18,022 nucleotides of DNA from JANXQE01 sp035651635 (GTDB lineage: Bacteria > Verrucomicrobiota > Verrucomicrobiia > Limisphaerales > UBA8199), in assembly GCA_035651635.1 (NCBI GenBank), contig DASRFK010000119.1, forward strand, positions 1-18,022, in the 5' to 3' direction. Below are positions 6,968 through 13,214 of this stretch, piece after piece. Under the pieces are notes generated by a model. That model ran no database searches. It had not been told where the DNA came from and saw only the letters and a program-made list of their open reading frames with translations. Each line of letters starts with the position of its first letter. Positions within the stretch are counted from its first letter, which is position 1. Position numbers and translations under genes: made by a program.

Positions 6968-8263
6968 CTAAAGCCGGTAAGTGACGCTGGCCGTCACGAT
7001 ATTCACGTCGTAGTCACCCCCGGCTTGATTAGACTCTCGATGATAAAACTGATACCGAAGCACAGCCCACAGCTTTTCCGTGATCGGCCGTTCGAGGCTC
7101 AAACGCGGGCCGAAGCGCTCGAAGCGTTCCTGGCCAGTGAGGATTTGTTTGCCATGCTCATAGACCAATCCGGTGGCCACGCTGAGCTTTTGAAAGAAAT
7201 GCCAGCGTGCCTCGAATATGGCGTTGTACAGGTCAATCGTGCCTTCGTAGTAGCCAAAGTTGACGCTGCGTCCTGTGGTTAGATGGTACTCCAGGTGGCG
7301 GTTGACCCGATGATGCCAACCTATTTGCCCGTAAACTCCCGTGAACTCGTCAGCCGCTGAATTGTCCTCTGGCGCGTACACCGTGTAGCCCGCGCTCGCC
7401 CGCAGCCGGATGTACTCCGTTACCTGCGTTTCCACGAAAGCGCCCGCGTTCCAATCGGCCGCACGGCCTGAGCTGGTGCCTGTGCCATCATACGAGATGA
7501 ATCCCCCACCAATCTCCATGCCTATCCGAGTTGCGCCGTTCAGTTGATAGGCGGCCGAGGTCGCGAAAATGTCAGAGTCCCCTCCCGGGAACCCGTTTGC
7601 GCCACTCAGGCCATCATAGACGGTATGATCGTAGGCAAGGCTCACCTGCACCTTGTTCAGATCCCACGTCCCGCCTAACCCAGTCGCGTTTTGCAGCTGC
7701 GCGTAATTGGCGCTTCCAATTACCGTGGGGTCTTCATAGGCGTTCTCGGTCACCGCTAGCCGGTCGTGAAGCCGGATCCAGAAGTCGCCCGCGTACACAT
7801 CAAACGCGAACTCCGAGGCCGGGCCGATGAAGAATCGGTTGAAGTCCGAATGCGTGACATAGGCTGAATACCCGGCGTCGAGCGCCACATTCAACGCATT
7901 GTTCTCGGAAACGGCCCACGCCATTTGCGTCCGCACTTGCGGCCGAACGATCACATCCGCCGCGCTGTGACTCGTGGAAAACGAGATATTGTCATTAACC
8001 TCGAGGTCCAGCCCGGTGCTTATTTTCCATTTCGTTGCGCCCAGAAGTAGGGTGGGTTCTTCCGGTGCCCATGCCGACTTGCGCCGGTTTTCGGCGGCCG
8101 TTTGCCCTGCCAGCGATAGCCGGGCCGCTTCCTGGCCTCGACCGCAACTTGGCCAGCTCAGCGACAGAACGACCATCAAGCCGCTGAGGGCTCGCCCTAA
8201 GTCGCGCCCGGTCCTGTCAGGCCTTTGCCGCGCCGAGGCAACAATGATTCCTTTAGAAATCAC
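6968..8263 (-). CDS. Outer-membrane beta-barrel protein of the polysaccharide export operon
   Basis: A 431-residue protein whose body is a run of alternating polar/hydrophobic strands with many aromatic residues ('NNALNVALDAGYSAY', 'RIGMEIGGGFISY', 'KLWAVLRYQFYHRES'), ending in 'VTASVTYRL'. The pattern fits an outer-membrane barrel. Similar barrels accompany Wza/Wzc genes in exopolysaccharide loci and are thought to be the export pore, but I cannot name the exact family. The first gene of the minus-strand operon, it begins with GTG at 8263, and no good Shine-Dalgarno sequence precedes it. The hydrophobic signal 'LSGLMVVLSLSWP' begins at about residue 27, so a start at or near residue 28-29 (TTG-ATG) is also possible. 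Confidence 0.8.
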   Translation of the reverse strand: MISKGIIVASARQRPDRTGRDLGRALSGLMVVLSLSWPSCGRGQEAARLSLAGQTAAENRRKSAWAPEEPTLLLGATKWKISTGLDLEVNDNISFSTSHSAADVIVRPQVRTQMAWAVSENNALNVALDAGYSAYVTHSDFNRFFIGPASEFAFDVYAGDFWIRLHDRLAVTENAYEDPTVIGSANYAQLQNATGLGGTWDLNKVQVSLAYDHTVYDGLSGANGFPGGDSDIFATSAAYQLNGATRIGMEIGGGFISYDGTGTSSGRAADWNAGAFVETQVTEYIRLRASAGYTVYAPEDNSAADEFTGVYGQIGWHHRVNRHLEYHLTTGRSVNFGYYEGTIDLYNAIFEARWHFFQKLSVATGLVYEHGKQILTGQERFERFGPRLSLERPITEKLWAVLRYQFYHRESNQAGGDYDVNIVTASVTYRL

Positions 8264-8460
8264 AAACGGTGAATACGTGGGGACGGCCTTGCTACCTCGG
8301 GGTCTACACGTGAACCATAGAAATAGGAAGTAAAAAGATAAGAAAGATTATCCGTATAAGGACGTAGGAATAATAAAACTGTTGCGTCTTGCTGCGATTC
8401 TGTTATAAGCACTCCCGCCGCCAATGGGCTACGCGGGTAAGGAAAGCTCACGGCGGCAGC
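8264..8460. promoter_or_regulatory. Divergent AT-rich regulatory region
   Basis: About 8315-8410 is much richer in A+T than its surroundings and lies between the divergent export and sugar-assembly genes, so it probably holds promoters for both directions. On the plus strand TTGCGT (8382-8387) and TATAAG (8404-8409) are 16 nt apart and make a fair -35/-10 pair. I found no equally good pair on the minus strand. Downstream, GCCGCC (near 8416) can pair with GGCGGC (near 8453) to close a leader hairpin. Confidence 0.4.
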
Positions 8461-8576
8461 GTCAGCTAAGGAGCTTGAGGAGGCATTGCGGCCTCGTTCG
8501 AGCGGGCTTTTGGTCCTGTGGGAAAATGGCGTGCCTCACGACCGGTGGCGGAGCTTCGTACCTCCCTTTTTCGTTT

Positions 8577-8701
8577 TGGTAGGGACGTCGCGCTGCGATG
8601 TCCCCGCCCGCGTCCAGCGGGCGGAACGAACTTGGCTGGGTTCTGCAACGGCATTGCCAAGCCGAACGCTGCGCGGACGGCGCAGCGCGCCGTCCCTACC
8701 A
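8577..8701. repeat. REPIN/MITE-like inverted element with nested hairpins
   Basis: Terminal inverted repeats of 27 bp (8577-8603 and 8675-8701) match at 24 of 27 positions and begin TGGTAGGGAC. Each arm is itself a hairpin: 9 pairs with a GCT loop on the left (8583-8603), and 9 perfect pairs with an AGC loop on the right (8675-8695). Between them are a perfect 8-bp hairpin (8604-8624) and a CTTGGC/GCCAAG pair (8631-8661). No coding capacity and no clear target-site duplication. The layout is that of a non-autonomous element made of two facing REP-like units. Confidence 0.78.
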
Positions 8702-8735
8702 GGGGCGACACCTTTAGTCGTCCCCTTTTCGAGTC

Positions 8736-10262
8736 TTGCGCTTAACCTTTCGAATCTTCTTTGGCGGTGCTGCTGCCTGGTTCGGTCGCGGCGCCAACAT
8801 CTTGTTCGGCCTGGTACTGATGCCCGTTTTGTTCCGGCACTTGCCCAAACAGGAGCTGGGACTTTGGCTGATGTTAGGCCAAACCTGGGCTGCGCTGAGC
8901 ATTTTCGACTTCGGCTTTGGGGTAGTGCTGACCCGGCGGATGGCCTTTGTCGCCCGCTGCGGTGGCCAAAGGCTCGACGCGGCACGTAATGCGGACCTTG
9001 CCGAACTGGTTGCTCTCGGACGCCGTCTTTACACCTGGCTCGGTTTTTTGTCTTTGGCGATCTCATTCGCCACGGGCTTTTGGTTTCTGCGCGGGATCGG
9101 TTTGGCCGGACAGCCGGCCAGCGCCGCCTGGACCGCTTGGGCTGTGTTGTGCCTGGCCCAGGGGATTAGCACCTGGGCCGCCGGTTGGACCTGTCTGCTG
9201 CAAGCGCTGGGATATGTCGGCTGGGACACCATCGTGGCTTCGGTGGTCAACGCTCTGACGTTGCTGGTCCAGATTCTCGTCGTGCTGGCCGGCGGCGGTG
9301 TGGTCGGCCTCGCCGTCACTGCTGCGGTTGGCGCGCTGGTGCAGCGTTTGAGCATTGTCCGACTCGTGCGTTCCCGCTGCCGTTACCTGCCTTTGCGCCA
9401 CACCCGGTGGCGGACCGGTCTCTTTCGCGAAATGCTCCCCTTGGCGCTCCGTGCCTGGCTTACTTCGGTAGGTTACCTGCTTCTTGCCAATACCGATCAA
9501 TTTTTTATCGCTGCCTTTCGCGGCACCACCGCCCTGCCGCCGTTTCGTGCCGCCTTTCTCCTGGTAATTAATCTGCACTTATTGGCCGGCGTCTTTTCCG
9601 GCGCGTCGCCCGTGTTTGTGAGCCAGCTCTGGCAGGCGGGAGACATGGAAGGCATTCGCGTGATTTTGCGGCGTAACGCCCAAATCGGCCTCTGGACCAT
9701 GGCTTGCGGTGCCGCCGCCATCCTCGCCCTCGGTCCGGCGCTCTTCCAGCTCTGGCTCGGCCCGGGCAACTTCGTGGGTTATCCCGTCCTCGCCGTGTTC
9801 CTGGCCATCTTCCTGTTGGAACATCATGCCAATGTGTTCAGCACTTGCGGGCGAGCAACCGACGACGAAGCTTACGCGGCCTCCTCGATTGCCACCGGCT
9901 TGCTGAAAATATTTCTCGCCTGGTTCCTGACCGCCCGGTTCGGCCTCGTTGGGCTGGCTTGCTCGACTCTTCTGGCTCAAGCCGCCGTGAACGACTGGTT
10001 CATGGTCTGGCGTTCCGCGCGACGATTGAACGTAAAATTCGGCGCTCACTTTCGCGAAGTCTTGTTGCCCTTCGCCGTTTTGTTTCTCGCCTCTCTTTGC
10101 CTTGGGCTGTTCTTAAAAAGCCTCACCCGCCAGGCTGGCCTGGCGTTCCAAGTTCTGGCCGTTGGCGGGACCGCGATGGTCCTGCTGGCCGGTTCGCTCT
10201 GGCAATTTGCCCTGGCGCCCAGCCACCGTACCTGGGTCTTGCGCCGGCTCAGACTCGCGTGA
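8736..10262 (+). CDS. Wzx-like polysaccharide flippase / O-antigen transporter
   Basis: About 508 residues, almost entirely hydrophobic helices with short charged loops, as in the Wzx/MATE-like (MOP) superfamily that flips lipid-linked sugar repeats across the inner membrane. The N terminus carries the typical 'ILFGLVLMPVLFRHLPKQEL' first helix followed by 'LGLWLMLGQ' and 'IFDFGFGVVLTRRM', matching the usual G-L-W ... D-[LF]-G-[LF]-G pattern. No ATG lies in a suitable place, so I used the TTG at 8736, which gives a full first helix; no convincing Shine-Dalgarno sequence supports it. The stop overlaps the GTG of the following glycosyltransferase by 4 nt, showing an operon. It probably acts with the Wzc, Wza and barrel proteins of the divergent operon. 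Confidence 0.88.
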   Translation: MRLTFRIFFGGAAAWFGRGANILFGLVLMPVLFRHLPKQELGLWLMLGQTWAALSIFDFGFGVVLTRRMAFVARCGGQRLDAARNADLAELVALGRRLYTWLGFLSLAISFATGFWFLRGIGLAGQPASAAWTAWAVLCLAQGISTWAAGWTCLLQALGYVGWDTIVASVVNALTLLVQILVVLAGGGVVGLAVTAAVGALVQRLSIVRLVRSRCRYLPLRHTRWRTGLFREMLPLALRAWLTSVGYLLLANTDQFFIAAFRGTTALPPFRAAFLLVINLHLLAGVFSGASPVFVSQLWQAGDMEGIRVILRRNAQIGLWTMACGAAAILALGPALFQLWLGPGNFVGYPVLAVFLAIFLLEHHANVFSTCGRATDDEAYAASSIATGLLKIFLAWFLTARFGLVGLACSTLLAQAAVNDWFMVWRSARRLNVKFGAHFREVLLPFAVLFLASLCLGLFLKSLTRQAGLAFQVLAVGGTAMVLLAGSLWQFALAPSHRTWVLRRLRLA

Positions 10263-11464
10263 CCTGGCAAATTCCCACTGCTCAGCGGCAGCGCGCCTTC
10301 CACCTCGGCCGCGTGTGGGGATCGCGCCACGGGGGCAGCCTTTACTCGCAGGCACTCGTGCGCGAACTGGCGTCGAACGGCTGGCTCGTAACCGTTTTGG
10401 CCGAGCGTTTCGAAGAGCCTTTCCCGAATGGCATCGTCCTTCCGAGCTTTTTCCGGCGCAGCCCTCGCTACTGGTTGGGCAAAATGCTCGACACCTTAAA
10501 GCTCTGCCATCTCACCGCTCACATCCCAGGCTCGCTCGTCATCGTCCAGGGCGACTTGCCCCGGCTGACCTACCTCCTGTTGCAATGCCTCGTGCCGCTC
10601 CTCTTTATCAGGCAGGATGGGATCCTCACGTGTCCGGCCAACCATCGGTTTCTACCCGAAAGCCGCACGGTGTGTAGGCGCCAGGCGGGTCCGGGGTGCT
10701 TGCTCGTGCATCGACACGAGCATTGCTTTGGCAAGGTCCCGTTACCGAGGCGGATCGGTCGGGTCGTCTTTCGCCTTCGTGATCGACTCCTTCTGAGCTG
10801 CCTTCGCAACTTTGTCTGCAACAGCTTCTATATTGCCCGCGCGCATCGTCGCTCGGCCACAGTTCTTTACCCGCCTCCCACGAGCGCTGCGGCCACGAAC
10901 CGTTTTCCGCACCCTCCGCCCGCGCGCGACCTGCACCGGTTGGTCTTTTGCGGCCGCCTCGAACCCGTCAAAGGCGCCGCCGACGCCATCACCATTCTGA
11001 CCGTCCTGCCCGGAAGTTATCATCTCGAGATCCTCGGCGAAGGCCCGGAACTGCCCCGGTTAATCAGCCAGGCCGGCCGGCTTCAACTCGGCGATCGAGT
11101 TAGATTTCATGGCTGGGTCAACCCTACCGAACGCGACGAATGGTTGGCTTCAGCCGGCGCGTTGTTGATACCAAGCCGATGGGACGAAGCCTTTGGCATG
11201 GCCGGTTTGGAAGCCCTCGCCCAAGGGACACCCGTAGTAGCCTATGATGTCGGCGGCATTTCCGAATGGTGCCGCGACGGTGCCGGCATTTTGGTCTCGT
11301 GCGGCGACGTCACTCGCGCCGCCGCCGCTGTGCGGCAGTTAACCGCTGACCCAGTGCGCTGGAGCGTTTCCTCGGAGAACGCCAAACGCGTCGCGGACAT
11401 GGAGTTCCCGCCGGAGCGATTTAGTCGAGACGTCGGACGATTGCTGCGGGACTGGGCATCCTAA
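10259..11464 (+). CDS. GT4-family glycosyltransferase (GT-B fold)
   Basis: 401 residues beginning at a GTG that overlaps the flippase stop (GTGA), the classical arrangement of coupled translation. The open frame runs much further upstream, but only as an overlap with the flippase. The N-terminal domain carries a glycine loop 'GSRHGGSLYSQ' (21-31). A cysteine-containing stretch (C125, C139, C147, C156) lies at the middle, as in some GT4 transferases. The C-terminal domain has 'GRLEPVKG' (232-239), 'GEGPELPRL' (260-268), 'RVRFHGWV' (280-287) and the E-x7-E motif E310/E318 in 'DEAFGMAGLEAL', which binds the nucleotide-sugar donor. It probably adds one sugar to the lipid-linked repeat. Donor and acceptor cannot be predicted. 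Confidence 0.93.
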   Translation: MTWQIPTAQRQRAFHLGRVWGSRHGGSLYSQALVRELASNGWLVTVLAERFEEPFPNGIVLPSFFRRSPRYWLGKMLDTLKLCHLTAHIPGSLVIVQGDLPRLTYLLLQCLVPLLFIRQDGILTCPANHRFLPESRTVCRRQAGPGCLLVHRHEHCFGKVPLPRRIGRVVFRLRDRLLLSCLRNFVCNSFYIARAHRRSATVLYPPPTSAAATNRFPHPPPARDLHRLVFCGRLEPVKGAADAITILTVLPGSYHLEILGEGPELPRLISQAGRLQLGDRVRFHGWVNPTERDEWLASAGALLIPSRWDEAFGMAGLEALAQGTPVVAYDVGGISEWCRDGAGILVSCGDVTRAAAAVRQLTADPVRWSVSSENAKRVADMEFPPERFSRDVGRLLRDWAS

Positions 11465-11498
11465 GTTCTTAGCTTTTAATTCTTAGTTCTTAGCTAAG
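11464..11498. repeat. Short AT-rich direct repeat and palindrome
   Basis: AGTTCTTAGCT occurs at 11464-11474 and again at 11485-11495, and the second copy runs into the perfect palindrome CTTAGCTAAG (11489-11498). It lies directly after the glycosyltransferase stop. No T-tract terminator is evident. Confidence 0.5.
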
Positions 11499-11546
11499 GC
11501 ACAATGAGCAACCCCGGCTGGCGCGCAAGTTGAATCGACAGCAAAC

Positions 11547-11631
11547 CTTTGCGTCTTCGCGCCTTTGCGTGAGGCACCTCCCGCCGCGCCGAGCAACGGC
11601 CAAACTCACGCCAAGCCGCCAAGCCGCAAAG
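11547..11631. repeat. GxxExxY-associated hairpin, copy A
   Basis: The left arm (11547-11573) is of the CTTTGCG-nCTT-nGCG type ending GCGTGAG. The right arm (11605-11631) is its near reverse complement, starting CTCACGCC and ending CCGCAAAG. They are separated by a 31-nt loop. The right arm ends directly against the ATG of the broken GxxExxY copy at 11632. Confidence 0.85.
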
Positions 11632-11811
11632 ATGGATGAGAATGGGATAGGCAAGAGCGTCGTGGATGCGGCCATCCAGGCTCCCCCGTGAGCTTGGGCC
11701 GGGATTGCTGGAGGGCTTTTACGGCTTATCTGAAACTCCAAGGGCTAAAGCTGGCCTTTGTGCTCAACTTCGGCGCCAGCCTGATAAAGGATGGCATTGA
11801 GCGTGTAATAA
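11632..11811 (+). pseudogene. Broken GxxExxY protein gene (internally deleted copy)
   Basis: Nucleotide alignment with the intact gene at 11918 is close at both ends: the first 55 or so bases are nearly identical and the last 100 or so bases are too, including the region after the stop. About 187 nt are missing between 'GAGGGC-TTTACG' and 'CTTATCTGAAACTCC'. A 1-nt insertion in a C-run (near 11683-11690) puts a TGA after 19 codons (product 'MDENGIGKSVVDAAIQAPP'). The deleted part held the predicted catalytic D, E and K residues, so the gene cannot be functional. Confidence 0.85.
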
Positions 11812-11831
11812 ATGGCCTGCCTGAGGCAAAC

Positions 11832-11917
11832 CTTTGCGTCTTAGCGTCTTTGCGTGAGGCACCTCCCGCCGCGCCTGAGCAAAGGCCAAACTCACGCCAA
11901 GCCGCCAAGCCGCAAAG
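11832..11917. repeat. GxxExxY-associated hairpin, copy B
   Basis: The left arm (11832-11858) and right arm (11891-11917) pair at 23 of 27 positions across a 32-nt loop. The last base of the right arm touches the ATG at 11918. The loop contains CACCTCCCGCCGCGCC as in copy A, and the sequence before the left arm (GGCCTGCCTGAGGCAAAC) also follows the intact gene. Confidence 0.88.
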
Positions 11918-12283
11918 ATGGATGAGAATGGGATAGGCAAGAGCGTTGTGGATGCGGCGGTTCAGGTTCACCGTGAGCTTGGGCCTGGATTGCTGGAGGG
12001 CGTTTACGAGGTCGTCCTGGGCCGAGAATTGGAATCGCGTGGTTTGCGGGTGGAACGCCAGGTACCCGTGCCCATACGGTACAAAGGCCTGCGCTTTGAG
12101 GAAGGTTTCCGCGCGGACATCATCGTGGAATGCAAAGTGATTCTGGAACTTAAATCGGTCGAACAACTCAGCAAAGTCCACGCAAAGCAGGTCTTGACTT
12201 ATCTGAAACTCCAAGGGCTAAAGCTGGGCTTTGTGCTCAACTTCGGCGCCAACCTGATGAAAGACGGGTTGAGCGTGTGGTAA
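11918..12283 (+). CDS. GxxExxY protein (predicted PD-(D/E)XK-like fold)
   Basis: 121 residues. The name-giving motif is G24-L-L-E27-G-V-Y30 in 'ELGPGLLEGVYEVVL'. Further on, R65-x-D67, E77-L-K79 and Q91 ('FRADIIV', 'ILELKSVE', 'AKQVLTYL') follow the order D...ExK...Q of PD-(D/E)XK nucleases. The C terminus 'LKLGFVLNFGANLMKDG' is also typical of the family. Biochemical function is not established. This copy looks intact. It sits between two hairpin repeats, has a deleted copy upstream and a decayed one downstream, and its ATG follows the hairpin arm with no room for a normal Shine-Dalgarno sequence. It is unrelated to the surrounding sugar genes and was probably inserted with its repeat. Confidence 0.92.
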   Translation: MDENGIGKSVVDAAVQVHRELGPGLLEGVYEVVLGRELESRGLRVERQVPVPIRYKGLRFEEGFRADIIVECKVILELKSVEQLSKVHAKQVLTYLKLQGLKLGFVLNFGANLMKDGLSVW

Positions 12284-12303
12284 ATGGCCTGCCTGAGGCA
12301 AAC

Positions 12304-12407
12304 CTTTGCGTCTTAGCGTCTTTGCGTGAGGCACTTCCCGCCGCGCCTGAGCGTTATGTTATTTCGCCGAAAAGGCCAAACTCACGCCAAGACGGTAAGA
12401 CGCCAAG
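12304..12407. repeat. GxxExxY-associated hairpin, copy C
   Basis: The left arm (12304-12330) is identical to that of copy B. The right arm (12381-12407) has diverged (CTCACGCCAAGACGG onward) but still pairs. The loop is 18 nt longer than in copy B. The right arm again ends against an ATG (12408), that of the decayed gene. Confidence 0.83.
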
Positions 12408-12572
12408 ATGAACCAAGGCATGCTTATTGCAAAAGAGGGGTGCAGAAGCCGATCCCGAGCTGGCACCGGCGCTCTTGAAACAGTTCATGAGGTCGTGCTG
12501 GCCAGAGAACTGGAAAAACCGTGCCCCCCACACCTGAACCTTTGCGTCTCTGCGTCTTTGCGGGCATCCTAA
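12408..12572 (+). pseudogene. Decayed GxxExxY gene remnant
   Basis: An open frame of 54 codons whose middle reads 'GTGALETVHEVVLAREL'. This aligns with 'GPGLLEGVYEVVLGREL' of the intact copy, the motif tyrosine being replaced by His. The 5' part no longer aligns in frame, and a 1-nt difference shifts the frame inside the motif region. After 'ELEK' the sequence jumps into another repeat arm (from 12540). It lacks the whole D/ExK part and is a relic, best seen as the third unit of the array. Confidence 0.72.
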
Positions 12573-12609
12573 ACCCGCACCGTTGCGTGAAACATAAACC
12601 CGAGCCGAA
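12546..12609 (+). repeat. 64-bp direct repeat, first copy
   Basis: Matches 13151-13214 at 63 of 64 positions, 605 bp apart. It starts inside a GTCTCTGCGTCTTTGCG repeat arm and runs through CCGCACCGTTGCGTGAAAC into the sequence that encodes 'MKHKPEPN/K'. The second copy supplies the start of the methyltransferase. In this first copy the equivalent GTG frame stops after 18 codons. Confidence 0.9.
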
Positions 12610-12680
12610 ACCGCCCCGTGAGCTCTTGGCGCGGGCCGGCTGAGGTTGCAGCATGGGCCATTTTTGGGTAGGCTTACCTT

Positions 12681-12905
12681 ATGACGAAGGACATTCGCGA
12701 TAGACTGGCTGCTCAGCCTTTCCTGCCTTTCGTGGTGCATACCGCGGACGGGCGCGAATACCAGGTTCCGACCCATGATCACGCGCACGTATCTCCTGCG
12801 GGCGGCCGCGTCAGCATCTGGACGGACGACGAAACCGAGTACATCCTGCCCGCCTTGCTTATCAGCGGTTTGAAAGTCCGACCCAATGGCAAAGGAACAA
12901 AATAA
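12681..12905 (+). CDS. Small conserved-type hypothetical protein
   Basis: 74 residues, 'MTKDIRDRLAAQPFLPFVV' then 'HTADGREYQVP', 'HVSPAGGRVSIW' and 'LLISGLKV'. It resembles short hypothetical proteins of about 65-80 residues that begin with a helix, then 'PF-x-PF' and 'DGR', and then predicted beta strands. They are widespread in Planctomycetes and Verrucomicrobia and have no known function. The ATG at 12681 is the only suitable start; no strong Shine-Dalgarno sequence is seen. It lies between the two copies of the 64-bp direct repeat, so it may have entered or been moved with repeat DNA. Confidence 0.65.
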   Translation: MTKDIRDRLAAQPFLPFVVHTADGREYQVPTHDHAHVSPAGGRVSIWTDDETEYILPALLISGLKVRPNGKGTK

Positions 12906-13078
12906 GGCGAGCCGCCCAAAGACCCTCCGAGCCAAGTACAAACAACCAATTGTGCAGCTTGAAATAGAACAGTGGCCGGTCGTATAATCGAAGAAGCTGT
13001 TGGAGATCATGAGCAGCTTACAACCAAGGCCGGCGAACTTTCCCAGCTCAACAAACGACGCGCCGTCGGAAAGCCACT

Positions 13079-13104
13079 CTTTGCGTCTTGGCGTCTTTGC
13101 GTGA
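13079..13104 (+). repeat. Solitary GCGTCTTTGCGTG-type repeat arm
   Basis: A single arm of the GxxExxY-associated repeat (CTTTGCGTCTTGGCGTCTTT then GCGTGA) without a partner hairpin arm. The stretch 12906-13191 otherwise holds no gene I can support. Residues read from 12981-13019 ('IIEEAVGDHEQL') faintly recall the N terminus of GxxExxY proteins, but the match is too short to call. Confidence 0.7.
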
Positions 13105-13150
13105 TCCTCTGCAGTTTTTTGTCCTTTTCGCTGCGCCTGTGCCGCGCTAA

Positions 13151-13214
13151 GTCTCTGCGTCTTTGCGTGCATCCTAAACCCGCACCGTTGCGTGAAACAT
13201 AAACCCGAGCCGAA
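13151..13214 (+). repeat. 64-bp direct repeat, second copy
   Basis: The partner of 12546-12609, with one mismatch. The GTG start and first 8 codons of the methyltransferase lie inside this copy. Confidence 0.9.

Noticed and set aside
8260..8451. A 63-codon minus-strand frame ending 4 nt into the barrel gene
   Set aside because: The GTGA overlap looked like translational coupling, but the frame lies in the AT-rich promoter region, has no domain, signal or ribosome site, and is probably chance.
8400..8470. Possible c-di-GMP (GEMM) riboswitch before the flippase
   Set aside because: A GGAAAGCTCACGG stretch and a closing GCCGCC/GGCGGC helix suggested it, but the conserved GGGCAAACC and GACGCAAAGCC cores and the tetraloop-receptor pair are absent.
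9704..10258. Upstream extension of the first glycosyltransferase frame (586 codons in total)
   Set aside because: The extension overlaps the flippase in another frame and reads as low-complexity Arg/Pro/Ser-rich sequence. The GTG at 10259, overlapping the flippase stop, gives the normal GT4 length and N terminus.
12886..12987. A 33-codon frame overlapping the end of the small hypothetical gene (starts 'MAKEQNKASRPKTL')
   Set aside because: It is basic and has a coupled-looking start, but it is too short, has no ribosome site and matches no family I know. Chance cannot be excluded.
12981..13019. A possible fourth GxxExxY remnant ('IIEEAVGDHEQL')
   Set aside because: The resemblance to the family N terminus covers about a dozen residues, lacks the GxxExxY motif, and has no adjoining hairpin arm before it.
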